From Clostridium sp. N3C (lineage in GTDB: Bacteria > Bacillota > Clostridia > Clostridiales > Clostridiaceae): a stretch of 64,000 bases of DNA. Under the pieces are notes generated by a model. It saw only the letters and a list, made by a program, of their open reading frames with translations, did not search any database and was not told where the DNA came from. Each line of letters begins with the position of its first letter. Position 1 is the first letter of the stretch. The position numbers and the translations under genes are program-made. The stretch covers positions 1 through 64,000 of the forward strand of contig NZ_FMJL01000008.1 in assembly GCF_900095445.1 (NCBI RefSeq). The letters are read 5' to 3'. Below are positions 1 through 8,367 of this stretch, piece by piece.

Positions 1-687
1 AAATAATTGAGATTTATGCTTTAAAAGGTCGAAGGGATTATCCATAAGTGTTTTTGTACCATCTTTATTTATACTAAAAAAGTTTCCTTCTTTGTCTACA
101 TAAGTTTTCCCTGAAATTATTGAAGCATCAAGTATGTATATTCCTTCATTAGTTAAGAGTACATGGTCATATTGTACCATTTCTCCTTCACATTCTAAGG
201 TTATATCGTAGAGATATTTCAAATTTTTATTCATTCTTAATATATATTCAGCTACCTCGTAATCACCGTCGATTTTTGCTTTATATTTTTCGTAATCAAA
301 CTGAACCCACCTTTTTTTGCTTTCATTTGATAATTTATTAATTAAGTTTTCCATATCTTTTAAGGTTTTTAATCCCTTCTTGATATTATTTAATGCAATA
401 GTATTTTTTTTGGCATTAAATAATAAAGAGGATGTAACTGTAAGATTATTTTTCTGATGATTATTTATATTTTCAGATATTATTTGATCTTCAATAGTTT
501 CTTCAAGTGTAATAATTTTAGGCTCAGTTTTTTTACTCTTATTCTTAAATAAGCCAATAAATCTAACAAGACCGCTAGTTATAAATAAACATATCTTTTT
601 TATAATAGATATAATTTTAGGTAGGATATATCCAATAATACTTAGTGCTATTAAAGCTAAGGGTATATATATAATTAAATAAGTCAT
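1..687 (-). CDS. NERD-domain membrane protein (3' end outside window)
   Basis: This gene reads leftward from ATG at 687 and is still open at base 1, so only 229 N-terminal residues are visible. A hydrophobic segment covers about residues 2-30, which suggests a membrane anchor. A basic linker follows. From about residue 150 the sequence resembles a nuclease-related domain (NERD): an H-containing strand (YDHVLLTNEGIYILDAS), a GKTY turn and an NPFDLLKH stretch, the usual order in that family. The biochemical role of NERD proteins is poorly defined. The start has an AAGGAAG ribosome binding site. A good promoter lies just upstream at 757-785. The assignment is moderately secure because the domain is cut by the window edge. 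Confidence 0.7.
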   Translation of the reverse strand, partial: MTYLIIYIPLALIALSIIGYILPKIISIIKKICLFITSGLVRFIGLFKNKSKKTEPKIITLEETIEDQIISENINNHQKNNLTVTSSLLFNAKKNTIALNNIKKGLKTLKDMENLINKLSNESKKRWVQFDYEKYKAKIDGDYEVAEYILRMNKNLKYLYDITLECEGEMVQYDHVLLTNEGIYILDASIISGKTYVDKEGNFFSINKDGTKTLMDNPFDLLKHKSQLF

Positions 688-756
688 TTATATCAACTTC
701 CTTACTTTATCTACATAATATTGAATTTAAAATATCTTAATAATTATGTTAGTTCA

Positions 757-785
757 ATTATACTGCAATATATGAGGCTGTACAA
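757..785 (-). promoter_or_regulatory. Promoter of the NERD-domain gene
   Basis: On the minus strand TTGTAC (785-780) and TATAAT (762-757) are separated by 17 bases. Transcription would start near 750 and leave a leader of about 65 bases before the ATG at 687. Confidence 0.7.
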
Positions 786-818
786 TGTAAATTCACCCTT
801 CTTTTCACCCTAATACGC

Positions 819-848
819 ATTTATTTTGCCATAAAGCGCAAAATAAAT
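819..848 (+). other. Hairpin just upstream of sleB
   Basis: Bases 819-829 and 838-848 form a perfect 11-bp inverted repeat with an 8-base loop, ending about 13 bases before the sleB ribosome binding site. There is no T-tract. It may be an operator or a 5' mRNA structure. I could not recognise a sporulation-sigma promoter with confidence. Confidence 0.4.
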
Positions 849-876
849 TTAGTAATATAGAGGGAGGGTGAATTTG

Positions 877-1584
877 ATGTTTAAGGTAATTAAAAGAAAA
901 AAGATGATTTTTGTAGCAGTAATAACATTAGTAACATACATAATTAGTACATTTCTTTTTACCTCTCATAATATGGAGGTTGATGCAGTTACTTATTCCT
1001 ATGGTTCTAGAGGTAGTGTAGTAAGAGAAATACAAACACGACTAAAGCGTTGGGGCTATTATAATGGAAGTGTAGATGGTATATACGGTTACGCAACTCT
1101 TGCAGCGGTAAAACAGTTCCAGAAAAAAAATAAATTATCTGTAGATGGCGTAGTTGGAAATAAAACCTTAGCCGCTTTAGGAATAAATACAGGAACAGCT
1201 TCCAAATCCACTGCAGCCACTAGCAGTACAAATGATCAAAACGTTTTACTTTTAGCTAGATTAATAAATGGAGAAGCAAGAGGAGAGCCTTATGAAGGTC
1301 AGGTAGCAGTAGGAGCTGTAGTTTTAAATCGTACAAGAGATCCTAGATTTCCTAATACTATAGCTGGAGTTATATATCAACCCGGTGCCTTCACTGCAAT
1401 AGTAGATGGTCAAATACATGCAGAAATTCAACAAAGTTCTATAAATGCTGCTCGAGATGCCTTGAATGGATGGGATCCTAGCGGTGGAGCCTTATATTAT
1501 TTTAATCCAGCCAAGACAACAAATAAGTGGATTTGGTCTAGACCACTTATTAAAGTAATAGGTAAGCATAGATTTTGTTCCTAA
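877..1584 (+). CDS. sleB: Spore cortex-lytic enzyme SleB-like
   Basis: The product is 235 residues with a basic N-terminus and one hydrophobic segment (about 11-28), so it is exported. A PG_binding_1 domain (about 43-101) binds peptidoglycan. A low-complexity Ser/Thr/Ala linker follows, then a SleB/Hydrolase_2 catalytic domain (about 122-235) with the conserved INGEARGE motif carrying the catalytic glutamate and the GALYYFNP block. SleB is a lytic transglycosylase acting on cortex muramic-delta-lactam during germination. I chose ATG 877 because AGGGAGGG at 861-868 is correctly spaced; the in-frame GTG at 868 would lie inside that site. It implies a spore former. The gene stands alone. Confidence 0.9.
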   Translation: MFKVIKRKKMIFVAVITLVTYIISTFLFTSHNMEVDAVTYSYGSRGSVVREIQTRLKRWGYYNGSVDGIYGYATLAAVKQFQKKNKLSVDGVVGNKTLAALGINTGTASKSTAATSSTNDQNVLLLARLINGEARGEPYEGQVAVGAVVLNRTRDPRFPNTIAGVIYQPGAFTAIVDGQIHAEIQQSSINAARDALNGWDPSGGALYYFNPAKTTNKWIWSRPLIKVIGKHRFCS

Positions 1585-1624
1585 TATTAAATGATAATTA
1601 ATTTAAGAATACTATAATTACATG

Positions 1625-1652
1625 TTGACAAATGATTTAAAAAGCATATAAT
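1625..1652 (+). promoter_or_regulatory. Promoter of the T-box/cysE transcript
   Basis: TTGACA (1625-1630) and TATAAT (1647-1652), both perfect consensus, are separated by 16 bases. Transcription should begin near 1659, just ahead of the T-box leader. Confidence 0.85.
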
Positions 1653-1658
1653 GTAAGT

Positions 1659-1945
1659 ATAAATCGCAGTAAAATGCTCGGAAATACATTGAAGAAGGAG
1701 AGTAGCATAATTAGACTTTACAGAGAGGGAATAGTTTGGTGGAATATTCCTATTGTTCGGTTATGTGAAGTGCCCTTCGGAGTAGTGGACTGAAATTAAG
1801 TAGGGAACACCGGGGTCGCCCGTTATAGCGATAGAGCATAGCGTTACTTAGTAATTTGTGCTCGAAGGAGTGAGATTCTATATCTAATTAGGGTGGAACC
1901 GCGGAGTATTCAACTTCGTCTCTAAAAATGAGACGAAGTTTTTTT
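1659..1945 (+). promoter_or_regulatory. T-box riboswitch upstream of cysE
   Basis: The leader contains an AGAGAGGG stem I element, a GGTGGAA distal-loop-like motif, the invariant T-box GGGTGGAACCGCGG at 1891-1904, and a terminator stem at 1912-1922 / 1930-1940 followed by T residues. T-boxes read the aminoacylation state of a specific tRNA: uncharged tRNA base-pairs with the specifier codon and with the T-box bulge and prevents termination. A TGC codon at 1771-1773 on the 3' side of stem I is a plausible cysteine specifier, which would fit control of cysteine synthesis. The specifier call is an inference, since the structure was not computed. Confidence 0.92.
1912..1945 (+). terminator. T-box regulatory terminator
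   Basis: A perfect 11-bp stem (1912-1922 with 1930-1940), a 7-base loop and a T-run form the conditional terminator of the cysE T-box. Confidence 0.9.
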
Positions 1946-2003
1946 AATGGAATAGAAAAGGATAGCTTTCTATTTGAAAATCACAAGATTAAGGGGTGAT
2001 GTT

Positions 2004-2588
2004 ATGTTTAGTGATTTAAAGCAAAATATACAAGCTGTAAAGAAGAACGATCCCGCTGCTAGAAGTAGTTTTGAAATATTAATGCTTTATCCATCAATAC
2101 ATGCTATTATATTTCATAGAATTGCTCATTTTTTATATAAAAAACATTTATTCTTTTTAGCAAGATTAGTTTCTCAAATAAGTAGATTTATAACTGGAAT
2201 AGAAATTCATCCAGGAGCTAAAATAGGTAAGGGTCTATTTATAGACCATGGAATGGGAGTAGTAATTGGTGAAACAGCAGAAATTGGAGATAATGTTACT
2301 ATATTTCACGGTGTAACTTTAGGTGGTACAGGCAAGGATAAGGGTAAAAGGCATCCTACCATAGGTAACAACGTAATTATTGGTGCTGGAGCAAAGATTT
2401 TAGGTCCAATAAAAATTGGCGATGATGTAAAGATAGGAGCTAATGCGGTAGTTCTTAAGGATGTACCAGCAAATGCTACTGCAGTAGGCATACCGGCTAG
2501 AGTAATTTTAAAGAAGCCAAAGAACATTATAGCAATAAGCGACTATCGAGGAAAGGTAAGAACAATATATAATGAAATGATAATTTAG
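2004..2588 (+). CDS. cysE: Serine O-acetyltransferase
   Basis: The 194-residue protein acetylates L-serine with acetyl-CoA to O-acetylserine, the committed step of cysteine synthesis in the cytoplasm. An N-terminal helical region is followed from about residue 65 by left-handed beta-helix hexapeptide repeats with the CysE signature ([35 protein letters not shown]) including the catalytic His of the DHG motif. It is of the short Firmicute type lacking the long N-terminal domain of the E. coli enzyme. ATG 2004 has AAGGGGTGAT eight bases upstream; a longer in-frame extension to 1974 has no ribosome site and begins only just after the T-box terminator. The T-box is its regulator. Confidence 0.93.
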   Translation: MFSDLKQNIQAVKKNDPAARSSFEILMLYPSIHAIIFHRIAHFLYKKHLFFLARLVSQISRFITGIEIHPGAKIGKGLFIDHGMGVVIGETAEIGDNVTIFHGVTLGGTGKDKGKRHPTIGNNVIIGAGAKILGPIKIGDDVKIGANAVVLKDVPANATAVGIPARVILKKPKNIIAISDYRGKVRTIYNEMII

Positions 2589-2615
2589 AAGGGGAAATCC
2601 CTTCTTTATTTCTTT
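2587..2615 (+). terminator. Short terminator after cysE
   Basis: A 7-bp stem (2587-2593 with 2599-2605) overlaps the stop codon and is followed by a broken T-tract. It is probably a modest terminator. Confidence 0.5.
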
Positions 2616-2692
2616 ACAGCTTTTCTAATAGACATTTTTTAGATAAGTAACTATAATAGATTATAGAATTACAACTGAAAGGTGGAATAACC

Positions 2693-3403
2693 ATGATTTC
2701 CTCTAGAACTGCAAAATTAATAGGTTACTTACCTAAGGGAATGCTAAAGTATGTATCTAAAAAGGTTGTAGATAGGTATTTGAATAAGTATGCCAATATT
2801 AAGATATTAGGTAAAGAGAATATAGAAAATATAAAGGAACCAGTTATATATATAGGAAATCATCTTAGCAATTCTGATGGTTTAGTATTACAAAAGGTTC
2901 TTAAAGATAAAAATGTAACTTTTGTAGCAGGGATGAAGTTATCCAATAACCCTTTAACTAATATAGGTATGAGTATAGTTAAAAGCATAAGCATAAAGCC
3001 TAACTCTGCGGATAAAGAAGCTATAAATTCTATCATAAAGACAATAAAGTCTGGAGAAAGTATTTTTATTTTCCCTGAAGGTACTAGAAGTCGAACCGGT
3101 AGTATGATAGAGGCAAAAAAAGGAGTAGTACTTATTGCTAAGGTTACAAAGGTACCAATTATTCCTGTTGGTATATGGGGAACGGAAAAGTTAATGCCCA
3201 TAAATAAAGAAGGAGATATGGGAGCAGAGAAATTTTATCATGCAGATGTAAATGTTTCTTTTGGTAAGCCTATTAGCATTCCTGAAAAAAATAAAGATGA
3301 AGATAAGCACCAATATAATGATAGAGTTTTGGAGTATTTAATGAAAAGTATTGCTAATTTATTACCTGAGGAATATAGAGGAGTCTATGGAGATAATAAA
3401 TAG
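2693..3403 (+). CDS. plsC: 1-acyl-sn-glycerol-3-phosphate acyltransferase
   Basis: The 236-residue protein carries the PlsC acyltransferase fold. The catalytic HX4D box is seen as NHLSNSD at residues 56-62 and the phosphate-binding FPEGTR block at 127-132, with the PIIPVGIWG block after it. The family transfers an acyl chain to lysophosphatidate to give phosphatidate, at the inner face of the membrane. The N-terminus is basic and weakly hydrophobic. The ribosome site AAAGGTGG lies eight bases before the ATG. The gene stands alone between cysE and a convergent operon. Substrate specificity within the PlsC superfamily cannot be read from sequence. Confidence 0.87.
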   Translation: MISSRTAKLIGYLPKGMLKYVSKKVVDRYLNKYANIKILGKENIENIKEPVIYIGNHLSNSDGLVLQKVLKDKNVTFVAGMKLSNNPLTNIGMSIVKSISIKPNSADKEAINSIIKTIKSGESIFIFPEGTRSRTGSMIEAKKGVVLIAKVTKVPIIPVGIWGTEKLMPINKEGDMGAEKFYHADVNVSFGKPISIPEKNKDEDKHQYNDRVLEYLMKSIANLLPEEYRGVYGDNK

Positions 3404-3438
3404 GCTAAAGTATTTTGTTAATATTTTATACATAAAAG

Positions 3439-3487
3439 TAGGACTGTCCATTAGTGTAAAAACAATAGTAGGACAGTCCTATTTCTT
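3439..3487. terminator. Terminator between plsC and the decarboxylase genes
   Basis: An 11-bp perfect stem (3439-3449 with 3471-3481) is followed by ATTTCTTA on the plus strand. Its position between convergent genes suggests it ends both transcripts. Confidence 0.7.
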
Positions 3488-3497
3488 ATAAGATAAT

Positions 3498-3638
3498 TTA
3501 TTTATTGTCACTGTTTTTTTCAGGAAAGATCCTTAATAGTAATTTTATCGTTAAATATATAATAAAAGTTACGATGAAGATTCCTGTCATTCCCATCCCC
3601 ATAAGTTTTAAGGATTTTAAAAAGTTATCTTGTAGCAA
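3498..3638 (-). CDS. Small OadG-like subunit of sodium-pump decarboxylase
   Basis: A 46-residue ORF starts at TTG 3638, eight to ten bases after a strong AAGGAG site, and ends at 3498. It has a single hydrophobic helix (about residues 12-36, GMGMTGIFIVTFIIYLTIKLL) with a short charged tail (RIFPEKNSDNK), the shape of the gamma subunit of oxaloacetate/methylmalonyl-CoA decarboxylases. It lies 31 bases downstream of the beta-subunit gene on the same strand. In the family the gamma subunit anchors the biotin-carrying alpha subunit to the beta pump. At 46 residues it is shorter than most OadG proteins. Identity rests on size, topology and neighbour. Confidence 0.7.
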   Translation of the reverse strand: MLQDNFLKSLKLMGMGMTGIFIVTFIIYLTIKLLLRIFPEKNSDNK

Positions 3639-3669
3639 TTCAATTCACTCCTTTTTCTAATTGGAAAAA

Positions 3670-4779
3670 TTATAATGCAGGTACTAAGGATAGTACTAAT
3701 CCTCCTGCAATTACAGAAGCTACCTGTCCTGCTACATTTGCCCCTACTGCAAACATAAGTATGAAATTTTGGTTATCTTCTTTTTGAGCCATCTTTTGAA
3801 TAACTCTAGCGGACATAGGGAAAGCAGAAATACCAGCAGCACCAATCATTGGATTAATCTTTTCTTTTCTAAATAGATTAATAAATTTAGCGAAAAGTAC
3901 TCCGCCAATGGTATCAAATACGAAGGCCACTAGACCTAATCCTATTATTATTAAAGTATCTACAGTAACGAAACGTTCTGCTTCCATTGTGCTAGCAATA
4001 GTAATACCTATCAATATGGTAATTATATTTACAAGTTCATTTTGTGCTGTAGTAGATAATCTTTCTAAAACACCACATTCTCTAAGTAAATTTCCGAACA
4101 TTAAGAAACCTATTAAAGCCACAGAATCGGGAGAAATAAGACCGGCTATAATAGTTATTAGTATAGGGAAAAGGATTCTAGTAGTTTTAGATACATCAGA
4201 GGCCTTGTATTTCATTCTAATTTGTCTTTCCTTTTTTGTAGTAACCAATTTAATAGCAAAAGGCTGAATTACAGGTACTAATGCCATATAAGAGTATGCA
4301 GCCACAGTTATTTGAGGCAAATACTTTGAAGCAAATTTAGTTGCTACGAATATGGATGTAGGACCATCAGCGGCGCCTATTATTCCAATAGAAGCTGCAT
4401 CTAATATATTGAAACCAAATAGACTTGCTAAAGCTATGGTAAAGAATATACCAAATTGAGCAGCAGCACCAAACAAAAGCATGAATGGATTTTGAAGTAG
4501 CGGACCAAAGTCAATCATGGCTCCTATACCTATAAAAATCAGTAAAGGAAAGAGTTCACCATTGGCAATACCTGAATTAAAAAGTATACTTAGAGGTCCA
4601 TGTTCACCTAAGACACCGGTAAAGGGTATATTTACCAGTATAGCTCCAAAGCCCATAGGCAGTAATAGAGATGGTTCGAAGTCTTTAGCTATAGCCAGGT
4701 AAATTAGTAAAGCTCCAATTGCCCACATAACTAGCATTTGCCAGCTTATAGAAGTGATCCCTTTGATCAAAACATCCAT
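3670..4779 (-). CDS. oadB: Na+-pumping decarboxylase beta subunit (OadB/GcdB family)
   Basis: The 369-residue protein is almost entirely transmembrane helices. It has the beta-subunit hallmarks: the GAADGPTSIFVATKF block with the conserved Asp that takes part in Na+ and proton movement, and the later GAAGISAFPMSARVIQK block. Beta subunits couple decarboxylation of carboxybiotin to Na+ export across the membrane. Only the small OadG-like gene follows it; no biotin/carboxyltransferase alpha subunit is in the window, so the substrate (oxaloacetate, methylmalonyl-CoA or glutaconyl-CoA) is unknown and the alpha subunit must be encoded elsewhere. A Rex-like palindrome lies upstream at 4838-4855. 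Confidence 0.88.
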   Translation of the reverse strand: MDVLIKGITSISWQMLVMWAIGALLIYLAIAKDFEPSLLLPMGFGAILVNIPFTGVLGEHGPLSILFNSGIANGELFPLLIFIGIGAMIDFGPLLQNPFMLLFGAAAQFGIFFTIALASLFGFNILDAASIGIIGAADGPTSIFVATKFASKYLPQITVAAYSYMALVPVIQPFAIKLVTTKKERQIRMKYKASDVSKTTRILFPILITIIAGLISPDSVALIGFLMFGNLLRECGVLERLSTTAQNELVNIITILIGITIASTMEAERFVTVDTLIIIGLGLVAFVFDTIGGVLFAKFINLFRKEKINPMIGAAGISAFPMSARVIQKMAQKEDNQNFILMFAVGANVAGQVASVIAGGLVLSLVPAL

Positions 4780-4837
4780 TTCTAATCCTCCTTGGTAAAT
4801 TATCTTGTGTTATATTAATAAATAGTATTTACATAAA

Positions 4838-4855
4838 AAGTTAAAAATTTAACAA
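4838..4855. promoter_or_regulatory. Rex-like palindrome upstream of the decarboxylase genes
   Basis: The 18-mer at 4838-4855 has GTTAA-N4-TTAAC at its core and ends in CAA. It matches 12 of 14 fixed positions of the clostridial Rex consensus TTGTTAA-N4-TTAACAA. It is 59-76 bases upstream of the oadB ATG. This is an inference from the motif only. Confidence 0.4.
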
Positions 4856-4942
4856 TATCTTTTCACAAAAAATACATTTAAATAATATAGGGGAAAATTA
4901 CAGACTGATTACAGTGACCATAAAAATCCTTAGGAAATCCCC

Positions 4943-4971
4943 TTTAAAAGACTATATTTCTATTCTATAAT
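4943..4971 (+). promoter_or_regulatory. Promoter of nth
   Basis: TTTAAA (4943-4948) and TATAAT (4966-4971) are 17 bases apart, about 45 bases before the nth start codon. Confidence 0.6.
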
Positions 4972-5016
4972 AATAGAAAATAGTTGTCAAAATATTAATA
5001 AACTTTAGGAGGAAAA

Positions 5017-5661
5017 ATGAGGAGTAAAAAAGTAACTAGAGAAATTCTGGATAGCCTTTATGAGATGTATCCAGATGCCCATTGCGAATTGGAACACGAG
5101 AATCCCTTTCAATTGTTAGTGGCTACAGTATTATCCGCCCAGACTACAGATAAAAAGGTTAATCAGGTAACGGGAAGACTATTTAAGAAATTTAAAAGTC
5201 CACAGGATTTTGCAGAATTAGATTACAGTGAATTAGAAAAGGAAATTAAAGAAATAGGACTATATAGAAATAAAGCAAAAAATATAATAAATTTAAGTAG
5301 AGCATTGATAGAGAATTTTAATTCAGAAGTGCCTAGGACTCACGAAGAATTGATGACATTACCAGGAGTAGGTAGAAAAACTGCAAATGTAGTTTTAAGT
5401 AATGCCTATGGAATTCCAGCTTTGGCAGTAGATACTCATGTCTTTAGGGTATCTAATAGAATTGGACTAGCTGAAGCTTCTAACGTGGAAGAAACAGAAA
5501 GGCAGCTTACTAAGGCTATACCAAAGGATGAATGGATAAGGGCACATCATACTTTAATTTTCCATGGTAGAAGAATTTGCAAGGCTCAAAACCCTAATTG
5601 TGCGCAATGTGCCATTGCGTCTAAATGCAAGGAATATCTTAAAAATAACAAGAAAAAGTAA
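5017..5661 (+). CDS. nth: Endonuclease III
   Basis: The 214-residue protein is a bifunctional DNA glycosylase/AP lyase that removes oxidised pyrimidines. The helix-hairpin-helix LPGVGRKTA is at 115-123 with the catalytic Lys121. The catalytic Asp139 sits in AVDTHVFRV. The 4Fe-4S cluster ligands are C188-X6-C195-X2-C198-X5-C204. Length and motifs are complete. A strong AGGAGG site precedes the ATG. The next gene, ptsI, starts about 100 bases later on the same strand and could be co-transcribed. Confidence 0.95.
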   Translation: MRSKKVTREILDSLYEMYPDAHCELEHENPFQLLVATVLSAQTTDKKVNQVTGRLFKKFKSPQDFAELDYSELEKEIKEIGLYRNKAKNIINLSRALIENFNSEVPRTHEELMTLPGVGRKTANVVLSNAYGIPALAVDTHVFRVSNRIGLAEASNVEETERQLTKAIPKDEWIRAHHTLIFHGRRICKAQNPNCAQCAIASKCKEYLKNNKKK

Positions 5662-5762
5662 AGGAAGGATATTTTTTATTAAAGGAAGGAATATTGTAAT
5701 TCCAATCCAGTTGTCATATTATATAATTATACTTTTAAATTCAATGTGTAATGAGGTGCGTT

Positions 5763-7394
5763 ATGATAAAAGGAATATCAGCTTCCTGGGGATATGCTAT
5801 AGGTACTGTATTTATAAAGGAAGAACCTAAGCTAAATTTAGATACTAAGTATGCATTAAATCTTGAGTATGAAAAAGAGAAGCTATTAAATGCTATAAAC
5901 TTATCGAAAGAGCAGATTAGGGAGTTGAGAGAAAAGGTAGCAAAGGAAATTGGAGAAGATGAAGCTCAGGTTTTTGATAGTCATTATATCTTGTTAGAAG
6001 ATCCAGATTTCCTTGATGCTGTGCAGAAGGAAATGGTGGGACATGGAAAATCTGCTGAAAATGCTGTGAACGATGTGATTAATAGCTACATAGATACAAT
6101 GTCTATGCTTGAAGATGAATATTTAAAAGAAAGAGTGTCAGATATTAAAGATGTAGGCAGAAGGCTTATAATGAATATTACAGGAAATGTTTCTAAATCC
6201 TTTGCTAATATTAAAGAAAATACTGTAATAGTGGCCAGGGATTTAACACCTTCTGATACAGCCCAGCTTGATAAAGAAAATGTTATAGCTTTTTTAACGG
6301 AAGTAGGAGGACTTACTTCTCATACTGCTATTATGGCAAGAGCTATGGAAATTCCAGCGGTAGTAGGACTTAATGATATAGTTTATAAGCTACGAAATGG
6401 CGATAAGGTTGTTGTAGATGGTGTTGAAGGTGTAGTTATAGTAAATCCTGAAGAAAAGGTTATAGAAAGTTATAGGGAAAAAATAAAAGAGTTTGAAATA
6501 GGAAAAAGAAAACTTAAAGAATTAAAAAATAAAGTAATAATAGATTCCAAGGGAAAGCATATAGAAATATCCGCTAATATTGGATCTACAGAAGAAATGG
6601 ATAAGGTCCTTGAATATGGAGCTGACGGTATAGGATTGTTCAGAACAGAATTTTTATATATGGATAGGGAGTTTATGCCTAGCGAAGAAGAACAGTTTGA
6701 AGCTTATAAAAAGGTACTTATAAAAATGGAAAATAAGCCAGTGGTTATAAGAACATTAGATGTAGGTGGAGATAAAAGTTTACCTTATTTAAAAACTCCA
6801 GAAGAGATGAATCCTTTTTTAGGATATAGGGCCATAAGACTATGTTTAGATCGTAAAGACCTATTTAAGACCCAACTTAGGGCTCTTTTAAGAGCATCTA
6901 TTTATGGTAATTTAAAAATCATGTTTCCTATGATAAGCACACCGGATGAGTTTATAAAAGCTAAGGAAGTATTAACGGAATGTATGGATGAGTTAAAGCA
7001 GCAAGGAATTGAGTTTAAAGAGAATATTCCATTAGGAATAATGATAGAAGTACCTTCTGCTGCTGTACGAGCAGATGAATTTGCAAAAATGGTGGACTTT
7101 TTCAGTATAGGAACCAATGACTTGATACAATATACCTTAGCGGTGGATAGAACCAACGAAAAAATCTCACATTTATATAATACTATGGACTTAGCGGTGT
7201 TAAGACTAATAAAGTTTACTATAGATGCTGCTCATAAAGAAGGTAAGTGCTGTGGCATGTGTGGTGAGATGGCTGCAGATGAAAGAGCCATTCCTCTATT
7301 GTTAGAATACGGGTTAGATGAATTTTCTATGAATCCCGCATCTATTTTAAGAACTAAACAAATAATTCTTGACCATATTAATTTAATGAAATAA
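5763..7394 (+). CDS. ptsI: PEP-protein phosphotransferase (PTS enzyme I)
   Basis: Enzyme I takes the phosphoryl group of phosphoenolpyruvate and passes it to HPr, feeding all PTS sugar permeases; it is cytoplasmic. The 543-residue protein shows the N-terminal HPr-binding region (about 1-140), the swivelling domain with the phosphorylated His187 in GGLTSHTAIMARAM, and the C-terminal PEP-binding barrel with GADGIGLFRTEFLYM, LDVGGDK, FFSIGTNDL and the CGMCGEMA active-site Cys. ATG 5763 follows GAGGTG; an in-frame ATG at 5751 would put that site inside the gene. No ptsH is adjacent. Confidence 0.95.
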   Translation: MIKGISASWGYAIGTVFIKEEPKLNLDTKYALNLEYEKEKLLNAINLSKEQIRELREKVAKEIGEDEAQVFDSHYILLEDPDFLDAVQKEMVGHGKSAENAVNDVINSYIDTMSMLEDEYLKERVSDIKDVGRRLIMNITGNVSKSFANIKENTVIVARDLTPSDTAQLDKENVIAFLTEVGGLTSHTAIMARAMEIPAVVGLNDIVYKLRNGDKVVVDGVEGVVIVNPEEKVIESYREKIKEFEIGKRKLKELKNKVIIDSKGKHIEISANIGSTEEMDKVLEYGADGIGLFRTEFLYMDREFMPSEEEQFEAYKKVLIKMENKPVVIRTLDVGGDKSLPYLKTPEEMNPFLGYRAIRLCLDRKDLFKTQLRALLRASIYGNLKIMFPMISTPDEFIKAKEVLTECMDELKQQGIEFKENIPLGIMIEVPSAAVRADEFAKMVDFFSIGTNDLIQYTLAVDRTNEKISHLYNTMDLAVLRLIKFTIDAAHKEGKCCGMCGEMAADERAIPLLLEYGLDEFSMNPASILRTKQIILDHINLMK

Positions 7395-7434
7395 TTTTCT
7401 CATAGTAAGAGAGAACTAAATTGGAGGTAAAACA

Positions 7435-8349
7435 ATGAAAGTTGGAGTAATAATGGGGGGAATATCGTCTGAAAGAGATATTTCACTAAAGACTGGTAAG
7501 GAAATAGTAGATAATTTAAATAAGGATAAGTACGAGGTTGTACCAATTGTAATAGATAAAAAGGAAGACATTTTCTCAAAGGTAAAAGATATAGATTTTG
7601 CCTTGCTTGCTTTGCATGGAAAGTTTGGAGAAGATGGTACTGTTCAAGCGGTCCTTCAAACTATGAGTATTCCTTATTCTGGTTGCAACACTTTAACTAG
7701 TGCTGTATGTATGGATAAGGATATGACTAAAAAGGTTCTTAAGGCTTCAGGAATTAATACAGCAAAGTGGGTTATGGTTAACAAAGGAGAGGAAATAGAT
7801 TATGAAGCTATAGAAAGTATTGGATATCCCTTAGTGGTAAAGCCTAACTGTGGAGGTTCTTCTGTAGCTACCGGTATTGTAAAGAATAGGGAAGAATTAA
7901 CTAATCTCATTAAAGAAGCTTTAAAGTATGATAATGAAGTAATGGTAGAAGAATATATTAAAGGTGAGGAAATAACCTGCTGTATATTGGATGGTCAAGT
8001 GTTGCCTACAATAGCTATTAGGCCTAAAAATGAATTTTTTGATTTTACTGCTAAATATTCTGATGGTGGAGCAGATGAAGTAGTAGTTGAGTTAAAGCAT
8101 GATTTGCAGAAGAAGGTTAATGAATTGGCCTTAGATTGTTGGAGAAGTTTGAAGTGCAGTGTTTATGCTAGAGTAGATATGCTTATTAAAGATGATGAGC
8201 CTTATATTTTAGAGCTTAATACTCTTCCGGGGATGACAAAAAATAGTCTATTTCCCAAGAGTGCTGCAGCAGTAGGAATGACTTTCCCAGAATTGCTAGA
8301 TAAGATAATAGAATTATCCTTAAAAGAAAGAGGGTCTTATAAAATTTAA
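7435..8349 (+). CDS. ddl: D-alanine--D-alanine ligase
   Basis: The 304-residue ATP-grasp enzyme joins two D-alanines for peptidoglycan precursors in the cytoplasm. Visible motifs are the N-terminal [23 protein letters not shown], the ATP-grasp [11 protein letters not shown] and [12 protein letters not shown] blocks, and the C-terminal [15 protein letters not shown] that contacts substrate and Mg2+. The length is typical. It starts 41 bases after ptsI behind a GGAGGT site and is followed at 19 bases by the alkylation-repair gene, so the three could form one transcript. Confidence 0.95.
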   Translation: MKVGVIMGGISSERDISLKTGKEIVDNLNKDKYEVVPIVIDKKEDIFSKVKDIDFALLALHGKFGEDGTVQAVLQTMSIPYSGCNTLTSAVCMDKDMTKKVLKASGINTAKWVMVNKGEEIDYEAIESIGYPLVVKPNCGGSSVATGIVKNREELTNLIKEALKYDNEVMVEEYIKGEEITCCILDGQVLPTIAIRPKNEFFDFTAKYSDGGADEVVVELKHDLQKKVNELALDCWRSLKCSVYARVDMLIKDDEPYILELNTLPGMTKNSLFPKSAAAVGMTFPELLDKIIELSLKERGSYKI

Positions 8350-8367
8350 GACAAAAGTGGTGAACCT

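Noticed and set aside
2306..2527. Open frames on the opposite strand of cysE and of many other genes here.
   Set aside because: They lack ribosome sites, mirror the codon structure of well-supported genes, and encode no recognisable motif.
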